From NCBI GenBank assembly GCA_905479665.1, contig CAJQNM010000506.1, positions 1 to 8,905 of the forward strand: 8,905 bases of DNA, in the 5' to 3' direction. Shown here piece by piece: positions 8,259 through 8,905 of the stretch. Below the pieces are notes generated by a model. It was not told the origin of the DNA and did no database searches. It was given only the letters and a program-made list of their open reading frames with translations. Each line of letters opens with the position of its first letter. Within the stretch, counting starts at the first letter, position 1. The translations under genes were made by a program, and so were the position numbers. Origin of the DNA: an uncultured Saprospiraceae bacterium (lineage in GTDB: Bacteria; Bacteroidota; Bacteroidia; Chitinophagales; Saprospiraceae).

Positions 8259-8598
8259 AGGAAGATTTGAGGACTTACGTGTATGGCAGTCGGCAATCGA
8301 CTTGGCACAGAATGTATTCAAATGTTTTAATGACTGCAAACAATTTTCACTTAAGAACCAGGTTGAAAGAGCGGCTATTTCCATATCAACTAATATTGCC
8401 GAGGGATTTGAACAAGGTACCGCCAAGCATTTTGTAAAGTACTTGTACATCGCTAAAGGATCTTGTGGTGAAGTGAGATCTCTCATACATTTAGCGCACA
8501 AACTCTCACTCTTGCAAGAGCAGGAGGCCCAAGAACTCATATCAGAGAGTGTCAGATTATCCATTTCAATTCACAGGTTAATACAATCAAAGTTCTGA
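8251..8598 (+). CDS. Four-helix bundle protein, 23S rRNA IVP / S23 family
   Basis: Small protein of 115 residues, the usual size of the family found in 23S rRNA intervening sequences and, in large numbers, as stand-alone genes in Bacteroidota. The Avd accessory protein of diversity-generating retroelements has the same fold. Family hallmarks seen: FEDLRVWQSAIDLA (6-19) in helix 1, QVERAAISISTNIAEGF (37-53) in helix 2, a following helix with YLYIAKGSCGEVRSLIHLA (64-82), and a C-terminal helix over about 90-112. Basic residues fit the nucleic-acid binding shown for Avd, but the function of stand-alone members is not established. No rRNA, reverse transcriptase or template repeat is visible, so neither classical context applies. 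The gene is divergent from the ATPase gene and flanked on both sides by the same repeat family in opposite orientation. The start at 8251 gives the normal N-terminus; the purine-rich binding site actually lies before the leader ATG at 8232. Confidence 0.9.
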   Translation: MSKGRFEDLRVWQSAIDLAQNVFKCFNDCKQFSLKNQVERAAISISTNIAEGFEQGTAKHFVKYLYIAKGSCGEVRSLIHLAHKLSLLQEQEAQELISESVRLSISIHRLIQSKF

Positions 8599-8626
8599 GG
8601 CATATCTTGACCTTTTCAGTTTTTTT
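8595..8626 (+). terminator. Weak candidate terminator of the four-helix bundle gene
   Basis: CTGAGG (8595-8600) can pair with CC and TCAG (8611-8612, 8616-8619) with a three-base bulge, followed at once by seven T residues (8620-8626). It overlaps the stop codon. The stem is short and imperfect, so the T-run is the better part of the evidence. Confidence 0.35.
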
Positions 8627-8664
8627 GCGCATCCCTCCTCCATTTCGTCGTGGAGCATTCCTCC

Positions 8665-8728
8665 CTTTCCTCGCGAAGCACAAAATTCGCGCAAGCGAAT
8701 TGAAGTGCGGAGCTTTCCTCTCTTCCTC
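8665..8728 (+). repeat. 64-bp repeat, long form, copy 1
   Basis: Matches the copy at 8780-8843 at 60 of 64 positions. At its centre AATTCGC pairs with GCGAATT around a GCAA loop (8684-8701), a GNRA-type tetraloop. Outside a small internal loop, GCAC (8678-8681) pairs with GTGC (8705-8708). The segment 8680-8713 is absent from the short form at 8129-8151; it is bounded by AGC at 8677-8679 and 8711-8713. Confidence 0.9.
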
Positions 8729-8742
8729 TCCTCTCTCACCTG

Positions 8743-8762
8743 CAAGGGGCTAAACAGCCTTG
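8743..8762. repeat. Degenerate copy of the TAAA-loop palindrome
   Basis: CAAGGGGCTAAACAGCCTTG matches the hairpin at 7363-7382 at 16 of 20 positions, and the base after it is G in both. The outer five pairs (CAAGG with CCTTG) remain but the inner stem is broken. It lies between the two 64-bp repeats. Confidence 0.6.
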
Positions 8763-8779
8763 GAATGAGGGCACTGACT

Positions 8780-8843
8780 CTTTCCTCGCGAAACACGAAA
8801 TTCGCGCAAGCGAATTGAAGTGTTGAGCTTTCCTCTCTTCCTC
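8780..8843 (+). repeat. 64-bp repeat, long form, copy 2
   Basis: Second copy, 115 bases after the first, separated from it by 51 bases. The four differences lie at unit positions 14, 18, 44 and 45. Positions 14 and 44 pair in the outer stem and change together (G-C in copy 1, A-T in copy 2), so the fold is preserved. The central stem and GCAA loop are unchanged. Confidence 0.9.
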
Positions 8844-8864
8844 GCGCAGCTTGCAGCTTTGCTG

Positions 8865-8905
8865 CTAGAGATACTGCTTCACAATATTCTCCGTGACCAC
8901 TTGTC
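8865..8905 (-). CDS. Possible 3' end of another minus-strand gene (partial)
   Basis: Reading leftwards from the right edge, one frame gives Gln-Val-Val-Thr-Glu-Asn-Ile-Val-Lys-Gln-Tyr-Leu and then TAG at 8867-8865. The residues look like an ordinary amphipathic C-terminus, and the repeat-rich sequence begins immediately after the stop, which is where an intergenic region would be expected to begin. Twelve codons cannot identify a family. Another minus frame stays open through the repeats, so this is only a suggestion. Confidence 0.3.
   Translation of the reverse strand, partial: QVVTENIVKQYL

Larger units (their letters stand above)
8599..8864. other. Gene-poor repeat region
   Basis: This stretch between the four-helix bundle gene and the right-edge fragment contains no convincing gene. 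It is pyrimidine-rich on the plus strand, with many TTCCTC and TCCTC words. It holds the two 64-bp repeats, a degenerate palindrome between them, and a small GCAGC-TTT-GCTGC hairpin (8853-8865). A third partial copy of the repeat head, TTCCTCGCG, occurs at 8838-8846. The words match, in reverse complement, those left of the four-helix bundle gene. Confidence 0.7.

Noticed and set aside
8076..8564. A 162-codon minus-strand reading frame whose TGA overlaps the ATPase ATG
   Set aside because: It is antisense to almost the whole four-helix bundle gene, whose family match is clear. Its translation has no recognisable domain and is rich in Ser and Cys as expected of a shadow frame. The ATGA overlap is most likely chance.
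8251..8598. Diversity-generating retroelement accessory gene (Avd) or a true 23S rRNA intervening sequence
   Set aside because: No reverse transcriptase, template/variable repeat pair or rRNA sequence is visible nearby. A DGR beyond the right edge cannot be ruled out, but nothing here indicates one.
8587..8796. A 69-codon minus-strand frame through the repeat region, extendable further upstream without a start
   Set aside because: Its sequence is just translated GAGGAA-type repeats (Arg/Glu-rich), with no domain; openness follows from base composition.
8665..8843. CRISPR array
   Set aside because: There are only two copies of a 64-bp unit with one 51-bp gap, no regular spacers and no cas genes.

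Overview
The window looks like a chromosomal stretch from a member of the Bacteroidota. The signs are tandem unfused MacB-type permeases of about 800 residues behind a separate ATPase, starts preceded by A-rich rather than strong Shine-Dalgarno sequence, moderate GC by eye, and a stand-alone 23S-intervening-sequence-type four-helix bundle gene. I cannot name the genus.

Positions 1-8079 are one minus-strand operon. The ATPase gene (7396-8079) comes first, followed by three paralogous permease genes (4875-7310, 2412-4850, 44-2398) with gaps of 85, 24 and 13 bases. A fourth gene may begin at position 10 and run off the left edge. Each permease appears to be two MacB-like halves fused in tandem: transmembrane helix, periplasmic domain and three helices, twice. 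One polypeptide could therefore supply both halves of a transporter, and all would have to share the single ATPase. MacB-type machines are mechanotransmission ABC transporters that act on periplasmic or inner-membrane-associated substrates. No membrane-fusion protein, TolC homologue or regulator is visible, so the substrate cannot be inferred. The 85-base gap after the ATPase gene holds three consecutive hairpins.

Positions 8080-8250 form a divergent intergenic region rich in purine repeats. Positions 8251-8598 (plus strand) encode a 115-residue four-helix bundle protein of the IVP/S23 family (related to Avd). Positions 8599-8864 carry no convincing gene but hold two 94%-identical 64-bp repeats, each with a GNRA-loop hairpin, and a degenerate palindrome. 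Position 8865 may be the stop codon of another minus-strand gene entering from the right edge.

The most interesting part is the right-hand 800 bases. The same repeat module occurs on both sides of the four-helix bundle gene in opposite orientation. It is a short form on the left and a long form on the right, differing by a clean 34-base hairpin segment. The two long copies carry a compensatory base-pair change, which suggests the structure is selected. This could be a mobile or formerly mobile IVP cassette, but nothing in the window proves mobility.
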